NCBI GenBank assembly: GCA_003415625.1 | Contig: PYIU01000001.1 | Span: 4,712,746-4,776,745 of the forward strand | Origin: Aquanectria penicillioides | Lineage: Eukaryota; Ascomycota; Sordariomycetes; Hypocreales; Nectriaceae | Reading direction: 5' to 3' | DNA: 64,000 nucleotides | Shown: piece after piece, positions 12,839-24,200 of the stretch | How positions within the stretch are numbered: position 1 is the first letter of the stretch | How the letters are laid out: each line of letters starts with the position of its first letter | Notes under the pieces: generated by a model | Database searches by the model: none | What the model was told of the DNA's origin: nothing | Seen by the model: the letters and a program-made list of their open reading frames with translations, nothing else | Position numbers and translations under genes: made by a program

Positions 12839-15800
12839 CTAGTCTTCCTCTTCAGCAGCGTCAGTCTTGCCCTCCTTCTTGGGGATTCTGCACCGGTTGG
12901 CGTTCTCGCGGTCCAATTCGGAGAAGATGAGGTTGAAGACTTCGGGGTACCAAGCCACGGGATGGCCCTCGATGCCCTCTTTGATGTTCTATCACGTTAT
13001 CTGTTAGTCACGCAACTTAAAACTTGGGGGAGCGTGGGGATGAATGTGGGGGACCATGGAGAGGGATAAACAATCGAGCGGGATGAGCACATACCTCGGG
13101 GAGCTCCAGCCAGTCGGACATGTTGTCCTTGGGGAAGATAATGGTCTTGCAGCCTGCACGTCGAGCGGCGACAGTCTTCTCGCGAAGGCCACCAATGCGG
13201 AGGACCTTGCCAGTCAGGGTGATCTCACCAGTCATAGCGACAGTGGGGTTGACGGGGGTATCAAGGGCAAGGGAGAGAAGAGAGGTGGTCATTGTAATTC
13301 CGGCTGAAGGTCCGTCTTTGGGGACAGCGCCATCTGGGACGTGAAGGTGCATCTTAGCATTGTCAAAGAAGTGGTTCTCGGGGAACTCTTTGACCATGAA
13401 CGACTTAGAGAAGGAGTAGGCGATGGTAGTCGACTCCTTCATGACCGTCTTGAGGTTTCCGGTAATCTCAAGATGCGGCCGAGTGGAGGCCAGCAGGGGA
13501 GCCTGCAGGATAGACTCGATGTACATAGCTGCACCACCTAGCTGGGTCCAGGCCAAACCCATTGAGACACCTGGCGGCTCACTTCGTAGAGACGGTCCGA
13601 GGTGAAAACGGGTGGGCCAACGTAGTCAGTGAGGTTGTCCTTGCCGATGACGACGTGGACAGATTCGGGAACATTCAGAGGCTTACGAGGCTTCTCAGTA
13701 GCCTTGACATCGCTCAAGTCAGTAGCATCGGAGTCCGACTCCTTGCCTTCCGCAGCCGCGTTGGCCCTCTTCTCGGCCTCCTCGAGGGCAGACTTGCCTT
13801 CCTCAGTCAAAGCGTCCTCCTCAGGCAGAACATCTTCGCCGAGTTCCTGGACGATCTTGAGAGCCGATTTCCGGTAGACCTTCTCAATCTGTTTCTTGAG
13901 GTTTCGGACACCAGACTCTCGGCAGTACGACTTGATGAGCTCCTCGATAGCCTCTTCGCTAAGGTTGACATCGGCGTTCTTAAGACCCGCAGCCTCTTTG
14001 GCGGCAGGGGCCAGGTATCGCTCTGCAATAGCCATCTTCTCATCCGAGACGTAGCCCGAAAGCTGGATGAGCTCCATTCGGTCAAGAAGAGGTCGGGGGA
14101 TGGTGTCGGTCATGTTGGCTGTGCAGACAAAGAGAACCTTTGACAGGTCAACGGGCACATCCATGTAGTGATCCAAGAATGAGTTGTTTTGCTCGGGGTC
14201 GAGCAGCTCGAGAAGGGCAGAGGAAGGGTCACCTTGGTAACCTCGACCAATCTTGTCAATCTCATCGATCAGGATTAGAGGGTTCTCCGTCTGGCACTTC
14301 TTTAGAGCTTGAATAATACGGCCGGGAAGAGCTCCAACGTAGGTCCTTCGGTGACCCTTGATCTCAGCAACATCGGTCAAACCACCCACACTGAATCGGT
14401 AGTATTCTCGGTTAAGAGCACGCGCGATAGACTTTCCGATACTCGTCTTACCCACGCCAGGGGGTCCGACGAAGCAAAGGATTTTGCCCTCCACGGTACC
14501 TCGAAGCTTGCCCACAGCAATAAACTCCAAAATTCGGTCCTTGACATCCTTCAGGCCGTGGTGATCCTCGTCAAGGATCTTGACAGCATTGGGGATGCCA
14601 AAATTTTCGGGGCTTCTCCTGCCCCAGGGAATCTGAGTAAGCCAGTCCAAGTAGTTCCTCGTCACATTGAACTCAGAAGCAGCCGTTTCAAGATGAGCCA
14701 GCTTGTTAAGCTCTTCATCGAACACCTTGCGGACAGGGTCGGGCATGGCAAGATTGCCAGCCTTCTCCTTGAACTTCTCAATGAGCTTGTCCTTGCCGTC
14801 AGACTCGAGGCCAAGCTCTCGGCGGATACCCTTCATCTGCTCCATTAGCCAGTATTCTCGCTGCCTCTTGCTGATCTTGCTCTCCACATCCTTGCTGATC
14901 TTGGACTGCAGCTGGGCATTCATGAGTTCCTTCTTGAGCACCACGAGAGCCTTTTGCATTCGCTCTTCGACATTCAGGCAGCCAAGGACCTCCTGAAGCT
15001 CCTTTTGCTCGCCAGAGGACACCGCAGCAGCGAAGTCGGCAAGTTTGGCGGGCTCTGATGTCACATTACCGGTCGACTGGCTCATCGAGAAGGTTGAAAT
15101 CTGGTCACGGAATAGGTTGTTCATGGTAGCAACCTCTTTGAAAACGTTGACGATCTCGTTGGTAACTGCTCGGATAACGGGGCTCTTGGGGTCGTACGGC
15201 TCGTCGGCAAGGTTCTCCACATTGACCAGACTGACAGGGTACTTCTTGAGGAATGAGGTTGGCTCATACTTCTCGGTCGGCTGGTCTGGCTTCTTCTCCA
15301 CAGCGCTCTCCTCAAAGCTAGCAACAACATCGCCCTTCTTCTCTTGAGCGGCCTCCTCCTCGGTGGGCTTCTGGGGATGGGTTCGGGGCGGGTTCGGCCT
15401 TGGAGTCGGACTTCTTCGAATCCTGGCCACCGGGAGGCAGCAGGCTAGATAGTCGGATACGGCGATGGGGGTAAAGGATAGCGGTCAGTGCACCCTCTTG
15501 TCCATGGATAGGGAATGCGCTTGTGATCTGAGCAAAGACACCAACGTCATACACATCGTCCGGGTTACGGATGATGTCCTCGTCCTCATTCTCATCCTTG
15601 AACAAGAAGGCACCAACGTAGGGCTGGCCACGCTTGATCGATTCGGTGATGGCAGTCGCGACGTCGGGATCCTTGATGGTAATCGCCTTATAGAAACCAG
15701 GGAAGAGCGGCCGCCGGGCAATGGGGATGGCCAGAACCTGGGGTATACCTCGGGAACGACGGGCTTCTGGAGGGCCTTCTCGGCGGACTTGCGGCCACGC

Positions 15801-16267
15801 TTACCGCCCTCGCCCCCAGAACCATCGTTACCAGAGCCAGATCCAGCACCTCCTGCTGCACTTCCTGCTTTGTTGTCTGAGGATTGGTTGCCGCTGTTCT
15901 TGGCAGATGGTGATGAGTCGGAGCCGGAGCTCTTTGCCTCGGCTAGCTTCTCGTCCGTAGCTTTCCGGCTATGTTCGAGATTCGCCCGGGCCTCCTCTTC
16001 AGAGAGTGGCTCTGTGGGGGGGTCTATCGCCGAGTCGAAAAAGTTGGCGTCCTTCTCATCCTTCTTGCCCAGTCGAGCAGACGTGGAAAAGGCCGCGGCG
16101 AGTAACCGCGGCTGAATGGCTGTTAGCCGCCGGCCGCAGATGTGAGTGTTGCGATAGGTTGGTGATGTGGCCCATCGTCGTGCAACAGCTTCGGAGGATG
16201 CTCGAGAGGCGTGAGCGACTGAGCGCTCGAGGATGAGGCGCCCAGTTAGGCGGGAACGGGGGATCAT
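12839..16267 (-). CDS. PIM1: Mitochondrial ATP-dependent Lon protease (frame broken at four sites)
   Basis: Degrades misfolded and oxidised proteins in the mitochondrial matrix. The start at 16267 gives an Arg/Ser-rich presequence ([17 protein letters not shown]); 16357 is an alternative. A Gly/Ser-rich linker precedes the substrate-binding N domain. The AAA+ core has Walker [10 protein letters not shown] near 14446-14470 and Walker B LILIDEID near 14260-14275. The protease domain has the catalytic Ser in DGPSAG near 13300 and the Lys in TGKVLRIGG near 13200. One intron (13094-12989: GTATGT, CTAAC, ATAG) precedes the last exon, which ends EEEED-like at 12839-12841. Length is about 1107 residues, typical for fungi. 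The frame is lost at 15740-15743, twice between 15373 and 15388, and near 13576; each is repaired by one added C/G, and family sequence continues on both sides. I read these as assembly errors, not a dead gene. Confidence 0.9.
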
Positions 16268-17378
16268 GGTTGGCGGGAGCTGTCGGGAAGCTGGGGTAAG
16301 ATCGGGATGGATAAAAGACAAAGAAGGCAGCCCCCCGCGCTGGGCAAGTCGTAACAATTAGGTGGTGAACAGGAGGCGGCGGGTAGAGTTCAGGAGGATT
16401 CGGGAGGGAGCTGGAGCGTTATCGGGGTGGTCAAGAAGGGGGGGTGTTGGATGCAATTGTGCGCATCGCCGCTGTGGAGGCGACTTAATAATGTCTTATG
16501 GCGACGTCGGACTAGCCTTCGACATCATAAATTTCGGAGTCACCATGAGCTTCCATCGGCTGAATGTCGGCAATGGACCCGGCCGGCCAATCCCGGTATC
16601 GCGTCGCTTATCAGATTACGATATTCTTTTACCGGGGTTCGTGTGCTGGCTGGGTGCCTATGTAGGTACCCAGCTCCATAGATGGCATGCCGGGCACGCA
16701 GTACATTGATAGCTATGAGGAAATATGGCCCAGTTAAAAATTAGAAAATAAATTCCCATCATTTCTCTACTATATGAATATCTATGTGGCTATATTGAAG
16801 TTGACGAGCGCGGAGTATGCCATATTTAGTTTCTGTCTTCATCTTATAAATTCCCACCAGCGACAGCAGCGTGCGCACGTCATATATGCCTGGGACCACT
16901 TTGTCAGCCGAAGACCAGTTCACCTTATCGTTGCTACGCTCTCAGTTATTAAAAACAAAACAAAAAAGTGGAAGGGGTATGTAAGAGATTAAATTCTCTT
17001 TGAATTAATCAGCAGCCCCCCTTTAGTTTAATTCACTACTTTGACCCCATATTTGTTCACACAGGTCATAGGCCAAGTAAAACATTTTACCCGCTCGGGA
17101 CCAGCTGTTGTGTAATAGTGCCAGTACTACCCTACACCAACCACATTTTTGGAAGATAGGCGAAATCGCATTGTAATAGGTCAAAACTGAGTTGGGCTGC
17201 GACCAGAACGATAGCTGTTTGCTGCTTCTCAACTCTTCCATCAACACTCCTTCACCAACAAAGGCTCCATCATCGTCCCCTTATATTCTTGTCGAGGTTG
17301 CAGACCGGTGAAATCGAGTTTTCCCCTCCCCGCTTCAGCCACTCGTCCTTGGCTTTGCCCCTCGGATATCTGCCCACT
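16268..17378. promoter_or_regulatory. Shared upstream region of Lon (-) and the small coiled-coil gene (+)
   Basis: Divergent 1.1-kb region. The Lon-proximal 400 bp is GC-rich; about 16680-17040 is clearly AT-rich. A TAGGTACC motif lies near 16660. I could not recognise a heat-shock element or other named operator with confidence. Confidence 0.45.
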
Positions 17379-17900
17379 ATGCCCGCAACCCCTCAAGACA
17401 GTGACGTTTCGTCGTCACTCGACAAACTCTCACTCAACGCACCCAAGGGCACTGCTAAGCCAGCAAAGAAGAAGTCAAAGAAGGTCGTTGCCGATTCTTG
17501 GGAAGACGAGGACCTCTCCGAGTCGGAGCCCGAGGCGGCGTCCAAGGCAGAGGGGGAGAAGGATGACGACCATGACACTGCATCCAAACCCGAACAGTCC
17601 GCGAAATCTTCAGCAGCAGTCTCTGAACCGGATGGAATGACATGGATCCCAGGGTCAGATGGATCTGTCTCTAGAGGCTCAGCTGAAACAGGCCGGCGGC
17701 CGGAGAAGACGGACGCCGTGGCGCGGCGAATGATTGCGGCCGGCTTAGGCCTCAAGGCCCCCAAGCAGACAGAGGAGCAGCGCGCATATCAGAAATCTAT
17801 CCGGGAACAGGAGAAGAAGCGACGGGAGCAAGAAAAGGCAGCTGAGCAGAAGGCTCGAGAAGATACGCAAAAGGCCAAAGCCGCAGTCTGGGACGACTAA
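17379..17900 (+). CDS. Small acidic/charged coiled-coil protein, unknown function
   Basis: Single-exon gene of 173 codons. I do not recognise a named family. Residues 1-100 are disordered with Lys-rich (KPAKKKSKK) and acidic (DSWEDEDLSESEPE) patches. Residues about 110-173 contain VARRMIAAGLGLKAPK followed by a strongly charged helix of Glu/Lys/Arg/Gln typical of coiled coils, ending AAVWDD. The start at 17379 is chosen because it begins the open frame's balanced composition; an upstream ATG at 17289 belongs to another frame. The gene is convergent with the GST gene 222 bp downstream. Even codon use and the conserved-looking C-terminal half argue that it is real. Confidence 0.7.
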   Translation: MPATPQDSDVSSSLDKLSLNAPKGTAKPAKKKSKKVVADSWEDEDLSESEPEAASKAEGEKDDDHDTASKPEQSAKSSAAVSEPDGMTWIPGSDGSVSRGSAETGRRPEKTDAVARRMIAAGLGLKAPKQTEEQRAYQKSIREQEKKRREQEKAAEQKAREDTQKAKAAVWDD

Positions 17901-17950
17901 TCTGGGGAATATACAGCCTCTGAATACAAATAAATCGTCATTTAGATGGC

Positions 17951-17983
17951 GATGATGATGATGACGACGACGACGACGACGAC
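17951..17983. repeat. GAT/GAC trinucleotide repeat in the 3' region
   Basis: (GAT)n passing into (GAC)n about 50 bp after the stop codon of the coiled-coil gene, probably within its 3' UTR. Confidence 0.8.
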
Positions 17984-18122
17984 AACAGGGATATGGCAGA
18001 TAAAAAGTGATGATTCACTTGCAACTCTCGCTATGGGAAAAAGAAAGCAGGCAATAAGAAAGAAGCAGGTTCGCGCCACCCGATGCACCGATTATAGCAC
18101 TTCTCATGATATTGTCACTTGT

Positions 18123-19025
18123 TTACTCGCTGATGTCCTGAAGACCCTTTTGAACAGCGGGGCGGGACAGGAGGCGCTGGTGCCAGGCGTAGAAGTTCTT
18201 GTAGGTCTCATCGATCTTGTACTTCTCCCAGGTGTCACCGGCAGCGTGGATGAGGTTGTTCCAGGGGACAAAGGCAAGATCGGCGTAAGTGCTAAGGTGG
18301 TGTTAGTGACTGTTGTAAAGACGAATTGAAGGAAGAAGATGAAGAAAGGAAAGAAAAAAAAACTAAAAAAAACTCTCCTAGCGTGCTAGGGGTTTGGGTA
18401 AATGGTGATGTGAGACTTACCACTTGTCACCCACGAGGTACTCCTTGCCCTCGAGGATCTTGTCTAGGACCTGGACGACTCGAGCGATTTGCTCCTTGTA
18501 TCGGTCCTTGGCGGAGGGGACATCCTCTGGGTGGAACACGTGGAACCAGACAGCCTGGCCATAGTAGGGACCCTGGCCGGACATCTGGAAGTGCAGGAAC
18601 TGCTTCAGATGCCACTTCTCAGGGGCAGAGGCGAAGGTGAGCTTGTTCTCCTTGTCGTATGAGTCGATGAGGTACTCGATGATGGCGCCCGACTCCCAGA
18701 GAATGATACCAGTGTTGGGGTCCTCGATGGCGGGGAGACGGCCGTTGGGGTTGATCTTGGTGTAAGACTCATCCTTGGGGTTTTGGACGGGGATCTGGCC
18801 AAGTCGAGGGTTAGAAATAAAAATGCGGGACATGGTATTGAAGGAAGTAGTAGAACAATGTACATACGGCCTTGTAAGGGATACCGAGCTCCTCAAGAAT
18901 GATGACGACCTTCTTGGGGTTGGGTCCTCTGCCTGGGAGGATTTGTTAGAACTGGTTTGAAGATGGATGGGAACCTGATGGCGCGAACCGTGGACCCAAA
19001 TAGTGATAGGCTTGATGTCGAGCAT
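18123..19025 (-). CDS. Glutathione S-transferase, Ure2-like class
   Basis: Cytosolic GST-fold protein predicted to conjugate or reduce substrates with glutathione; the Ure2-like class also includes nitrogen regulators in yeast, but that role cannot be assumed. Four exons: 19025-18989, 18932-18868, 18794-18421 and 18291-18123, 214 residues. Introns have branch points such as CTAAC and acceptors CCCAG, GCCAG and TTAG; the first donor (GTTCGC at 18988) is weak, so the Gly-Arg-Gly junction near residue 13 is the least certain. The thioredoxin-fold half contains GPNPKK near the start, NPNGRLPAIEDP and WESGAIIEYL (glutathione gamma-glutamyl contact Glu-Ser). The all-helical half contains GQGPYYGQAVWF and the late TYADLAFVPW motif (the Cys before it spans an intron). 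Length matches the family and the frame is intact. Confidence 0.92.
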
Positions 19026-19986
19026 GATGAAGGATGTGAGGAACTGGAGAGTTGAAGAGGAGAGGATTTGAAGAGTGGATTGATTGGTTGAAAGCCGTTG
19101 TTTGTTGATGCCGGATATTGCGTCTCCAGCTGGCGATGCCTTGACGCTTAAATATACTTGGGTTCAAGTGTGGGAAGCGTAGAACGATGGCAATGAGACA
19201 ACAGACAGGATGCATTCGTCCCCATCATCGTTCCACAAAACACCATGCCAACAACGCTACGGCTACCCTACATGCCACCGCCATCGTGATTGATAATCTC
19301 GAGCCCAGGATGACGGAGCGGCGCCTGCACCAGGGCGGTTCCAGCATTGCTGATTTCCAATCTCCAGCAGGTGGCATGCACAGTGGACGCCAAATCAGCC
19401 AGGGATCGGAGTTGACCTCAGTGGGCGCCGTCGCGCTAAGCTTGTTTTCGTATTCCGAACCAGTCCGTGACGTCCCCTAAGAAATTGAGCCCATGGCAGG
19501 ATCGTCTTTTAGGCCTGCGCGCGATTGATGACTAAGTAGCCGCCGTGTGCAGGGACGTCAAGAAGCGGGCGACGGAGGAGAGTCGGCGGCACGCCGGAGG
19601 TTGTGCCGACTCATTGCCCTCCAAGGGGTATCAATGGCTTCCAACTCCGGAGGCAGAAACACATTGCTGTATTTTGCTTATTCAGGGTATCATTGCGGCT
19701 TGTGTACTCGCCTTCCGCGGACTTTGAGGGTTTTATGGAGCCCTATCTATTATACAATACAGAGGGGAGTGGTACTATTCTATCAGTCCCTTCGAGGGTT
19801 TGTCCTTCTGTTTTCGCTCATCACCAAGGATTCAATCATCATACGTCGTGTGGTTTTCCGTCGAAACTCGTCGTCGTCTGTAATCGTCGTCGAAACACTT
19901 GAGGCCGAAGGCCGACGACCAGGCCTCACCTCCAGGGGCATCCGCCCCCCCCCCCCCCCCCCCCCCCTTTCCAACATCGTGGGTTC
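19026..19986. other. Gene-free region between the GST and RRG7-like genes
   Basis: About 960 bp holding the GST upstream region and the 3' flank of the RRG7-like gene. It includes a C23 homopolymer at 19945-19967, only 20 bp from the RRG7-like stop codon. No gene is supported. Confidence 0.6.
19945..19967. repeat. C23 homopolymer
   Basis: Uninterrupted run of 23 C just downstream of the RRG7-like gene. Its true length is doubtful given the evidence for homopolymer miscalling elsewhere in this sequence. Confidence 0.9.
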
Positions 19987-20660
19987 TCAATATCCGCCTG
20001 TCGTTTTGATTTTACTCAGCAGAGGTAGCATCCTGCCCCCCTTCATCAACACCAATTTCTTCTTCTCCTCTCCTTCGCCGGCGTACTTGACTCCCACCGT
20101 GATGTCCTCGAGCCCCATGTCCTGCGCTCTCTGATTCCACAGCAGCTGCACCACCTCTCCGTCCTTGGAGCAGCACACGTAGCCCAGCCCAGCTGCCGCT
20201 CTGAGCTCCTCCTGGACACCCTTGGTCGCTGGCTTCTCGCCGACCAGGAGCCCCAGAACGTCGTCCCTCGCCAGCCCGGCGGCGCCTCGGCCATGGCGCC
20301 CTTGAGCTCCCGCACGTACATCGGGCTCGGGCTGCGCGCACCGGCCTTGCATTGCACGATGATCTTGATGGTGCGTGTCGTGGTCGGCACCGTCCACGTT
20401 CCCAGCAGGTCCAGCCCGCGGTCCGATGCGCCACCCACGCGCTTGAGGAAGAAGCCGTATTGCGAAAGCGTCTCAGCGACTGTGTACTCATAGTGCGTGC
20501 CTCTGTACACCGTCGATCTCTTGTTCAGCTTTGTACGCTCGACGTAGGCGAGGAACGTCGCCAGATCCGAGTGCTCCTTGGTTGGTGCATTGGGATATAT
20601 CAGCTTCGTAGCCGTTTTTGAGGTTGCCTCGTTGCTGTCGCTTAGATATCTCCGTGCCAT
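19987..20660 (-). CDS. RRG7-like mitochondrial protein with a restriction-endonuclease fold (frame broken once)
   Basis: Resembles the fungal RRG7/DUF2034 family, named in yeast for a requirement in respiratory growth; its biochemical role is not established. From the start at 20660 the N-terminus reads MARRYLSDSNEATS, weakly like a mitochondrial presequence. The core contains RGTHYEYTVAETL, then SDRGLDLLG and, 14 residues on, IIVQCKAG: the acidic residue and Q-x-K arrangement of PD-(D/E)xK nucleases such as Mrr. Near 20275-20286 the frame changes; one extra G or C there joins MAEAP to a second open frame that begins GLARDDVLGLLVGEK and ends at 19987. Joined length is about 225 residues, close to the family's size. 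An A-rich stretch (20747-20772) lies just upstream, so an earlier start in a further exon is possible. Confidence 0.72.
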
Positions 20661-20744
20661 AATTGCTGCTGGCCCACGTCTCAAAGAGGGACATATTTGC
20701 CGAATGGCACCCCTAGCTTGCTTCGATGAGCCAGCATTTCTCCT

Positions 20745-20775
<31 letters not shown>

Positions 20776-21215
20776 CCGAGATCACAATGGATCAGGCTGG
20801 GGATCGTTGTTTGTTCGACGCCCATGCCCGAGGCCGCCATCGAAATCCTTACTAGTATGCACCAACCTGACATAGCCAATTAACCGAGCATCATCATCAC
20901 AACACATCCCAGTCACCTATAGTTTCGCGCCAGAAGCGCAAGCAAAAAAAGCGTCTCTCTGTTCATCATCACAATTATCATTTGTCCGTAAGATTGCGGC
21001 CAGATACATTTCTATTATATCCACAAATTTCCCCAATATCTATCCCCTTTACGCCCCATCGAACACGACTCATATCGTACTACTATGCCTTGAAGGTATT
21101 CCATTGACCCCGCGCCAGCATTCATACACGCTTCATCATATACTTATCATACCAACTTCGAATATTATCAAAAAAAAAATTAGACCGTGGTCAAATAATT
21201 CCTCTCTCCACTCCA
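20661..21215. other. Short gene-free region between RRG7-like and TAO3 genes
   Basis: 555 bp serving as upstream region of the RRG7-like gene and 3' flank of TAO3 (both minus strand). It contains a T26 run (20747-20772) and is AT-rich towards 21180. Confidence 0.6.
20747..20772. repeat. T26 homopolymer
   Basis: Uninterrupted T run about 90 bp upstream of the RRG7-like start codon (poly-A on the coding strand). Length is uncertain for sequencing reasons. Confidence 0.9.
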
Positions 21216-24200
21216 TCATAGCATATCCCCCGGGTTTGCCAGATTGGGTGGCAAAATATTGTTTGCTAATCGGTTCGCCGGTTGAGGAGGTGGCTTCTCT
21301 CTTGATCTCTCATCTCGCGATCGACTCTGGGTGACACGCCGGATCCTCGACGATGGCTGCCTGCGCATGGGGGGCTTGATCATGTTCTCCAAGAAGAATG
21401 CGCTTTCCGTGTGACCCGTGTTTGGTCGCTCGTCGTCGGCATCCGAGAAACCTCCTACGTATTCATCATCGGAGGCGAGATCTGCCAGTTGTGGATGGTA
21501 CGAAGCCGGGGCCGACGGGGATGTGATCGATCGAGCATGAAGACCAGGTCGGCCAGGGGGAGGCGGAAGCGCAGTGAAGGCACCAGGGTTCATCGTGTTG
21601 GAATTGGTGTCCCTTGACATGACTGGGGATCGCTCAGCAAACCCGTTCTGGAACGACGTGTTGTTTGATGCTTCATGTAGGATTGGCAATATTTGCTCAT
21701 CATACAACTCGGCTCCGGACTCAAATGATTCCGGAGTGAACTCGGTAATCGTATTCGAAGACCGTCCATCTTCATCCGTAGTTGGACTCGATGGCTCATC
21801 AAAGAAGTCGTCAAGGCTATCTAGTTTTGTAACTAGGTCACCAACGTGGCCATCACCGCGGCCCTCATCAGAAAGCATTGTCTCCGTTCTCTCAGATGCA
21901 CCAAAGTAGCCATATGGGAAGTCATCAGCGTGGAATTCAACCTCGGGTGTTGGGCCAGGATCCGGCTCTATGCCCTCTGATCCTTGACATGTGTAGAAGG
22001 CGGCATGGATATTCGCACGCGTGGCGTCAGTCTTCTTCGCAGGAATGGGAATTGCCCATCCAGATGCTTCTGGAATACCAAATAGACTCTGGGTGCGCTC
22101 GTATTCCTTGCGGATGGCCTTTGATGTTGACCTCGTCATGCTCATTCTCAAGTGATGTTTGTCCATGTGGTTTCCGGACATGGTCATAATGTTGTCAAGC
22201 ACCTCCAGTGCCTGCATGCAGAACTCAGTCTGCAAGAGACGAAGTAGCGGCGAGATGAGATCGGAACCGTGCCCCGCAAGCTCAGGTTTTCGCATATCGA
22301 CGTCAGGAAGAACCACACAAAGAATCCGCATTGTCTGAATTTTGACCCAGGACAAGGAATTGGTAAGCAATCCAATGAGGAACGTGACCATCTGGAAGTC
22401 CAAATGGGGTAGGTAATGCTCCTTCAGTGCCCCCAAAGCTCAAGCATGAAGTCCTTGCAAGCACCATTGCATTTCCCAGTCACAAAGTTATGCAGGGCAA
22501 GGACAATGCTCTCGAGTCCTTGATGATCGGCCTCCCCAAGGAGCAGGCTTGCTGTCCGCAGGACATCCTCGCTCGGGCTACCTCGATCCAGCTCGTTCAA
22601 GAAACGTGGGAAGTTCGCGAGCAGGGAGGAGAACAGGCGATTGTCATCGCCAACCAAACCATCGCACGGTAGCTGCACAAGCTTATCCATTGTATCAAGA
22701 GTCGGCTGCCAACACAAGGAAGACCTCAATCCCTTGTGGAGCAAAGGCTGAAGGCCCTCGAAAATGCCATCCCACCGAGCCGGTTGGCCTTCAGCTAGAA
22801 TTATCCGCACACTTGGCGACTGGAAATCAACCTTGCTGAGAAATTTGTCGAGCATCTCAACAGCTTCCAAAAACTCTCGTTCATTGATAGATTCCAGGCA
22901 CGCGCATGTCGTCCAGAATAACTGGGGAAATTGAGTAGATCCTCGGCGTCCAGTTTGACAATGAGCGTTTTCAGTGTTGTTAAAATTTCCATCGAAAAGG
23001 ATTGAATCTCAGGGTCGTCGTCTGCAATTGTGTTGGATAATCGGGCTAGCATATCTCCGAGCATGAATTGATCGACGGAAGTGAGAACACACCGAAAGAT
23101 CTGGAACGACCGACATGCGAGGTGTCGAACGGGACAGGATGTAGCCCAGGTCAGCGATAGACGCCCCCACTGCTCTTTGATACCGGGGAATGTCATCTCG
23201 AATGTTCTGACAACCTCTGCAGTGAGGAATTCCATGCCTGAGGGGACTTTATTATCCTTATCGTCCACCTTGCCATTGCTATCCTCGTAACCCCAGACCA
23301 CCGAGCGGTCATGACGACGGACAAGGTCAATCAGATCCTCAATTTGAGACTTATCCAGATCCTGGGTTTGATCATCCATCTGCGAGATAACCAATTCATG
23401 TATCAAGTGAATCAGCATCTCGCGAGCTTGATCTTGAACGAGCGGTGTGTAATGATCCCATAGCACGGTGACGACTTGAAGAAGCAATGGGACGTTGTCA
23501 GGAGTGAGGTGGACAGGCGACACCATCAAGTCAACAAGTAAGATGAGCGACAGCTGCCCAAGGGAGAAGCCGGCTTGCTTGGTTCCCACAGGGAGAGCCT
23601 CAGCGAGGTCCGCACAGTAAGGAAGGAGAGTAATATCGGGTGGTGGCGGCACGGCGTCTCTTTTCTCATTCGGAACCATGGCCTTGGGTGTGATTTGCAT
23701 GAGCAGAAATTCGACTACTTTGATGCCAGGCGTGCTGTTTGTAGTCGATAGGAAGACGACAATTTGCTTTGCATATTCGACAAAATTCTGCTCGCGCCGC
23801 TCAAGGCATAGCTGCATAATGAAGTCAAGCACCAGACGTACGTTTCCTGGATGTGGCCCGGTTGCAAGAGCCTGCCACAGCGCCTGGACTTCATTGTGCA
23901 GGGCTCCACTGGATTTGATGGTAATTTCCAAAAGGTTGGCTAAGAGCACGTAGGACTGAGCAGTCGGTCCGCCGTTCGGATCCAGCTTTAGCTCAATGGA
24001 CTGAATCCAAGGTAACACGACAGCAACAACGTTGCGTTGGGCAGCAGGCTGCAAATCCTTGAAGTACAGAGTGAATTCGGAGAATATGTGAAACGCTAGC
24101 TCTGTGTGTTGCTTGGCAAGACGCTTGGATATTTCGAACTGTGCCAGCTTGTACACGGCCTGCGTCTTGTCGGATATGCTAATATCGAAGTCTTGAACCT

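Noticed and set aside
13095..15743. Extra introns to explain the Lon frame changes
   Set aside because: At each break the conserved sequence on both sides is contiguous to within one or two bases, leaving no room for an intron.
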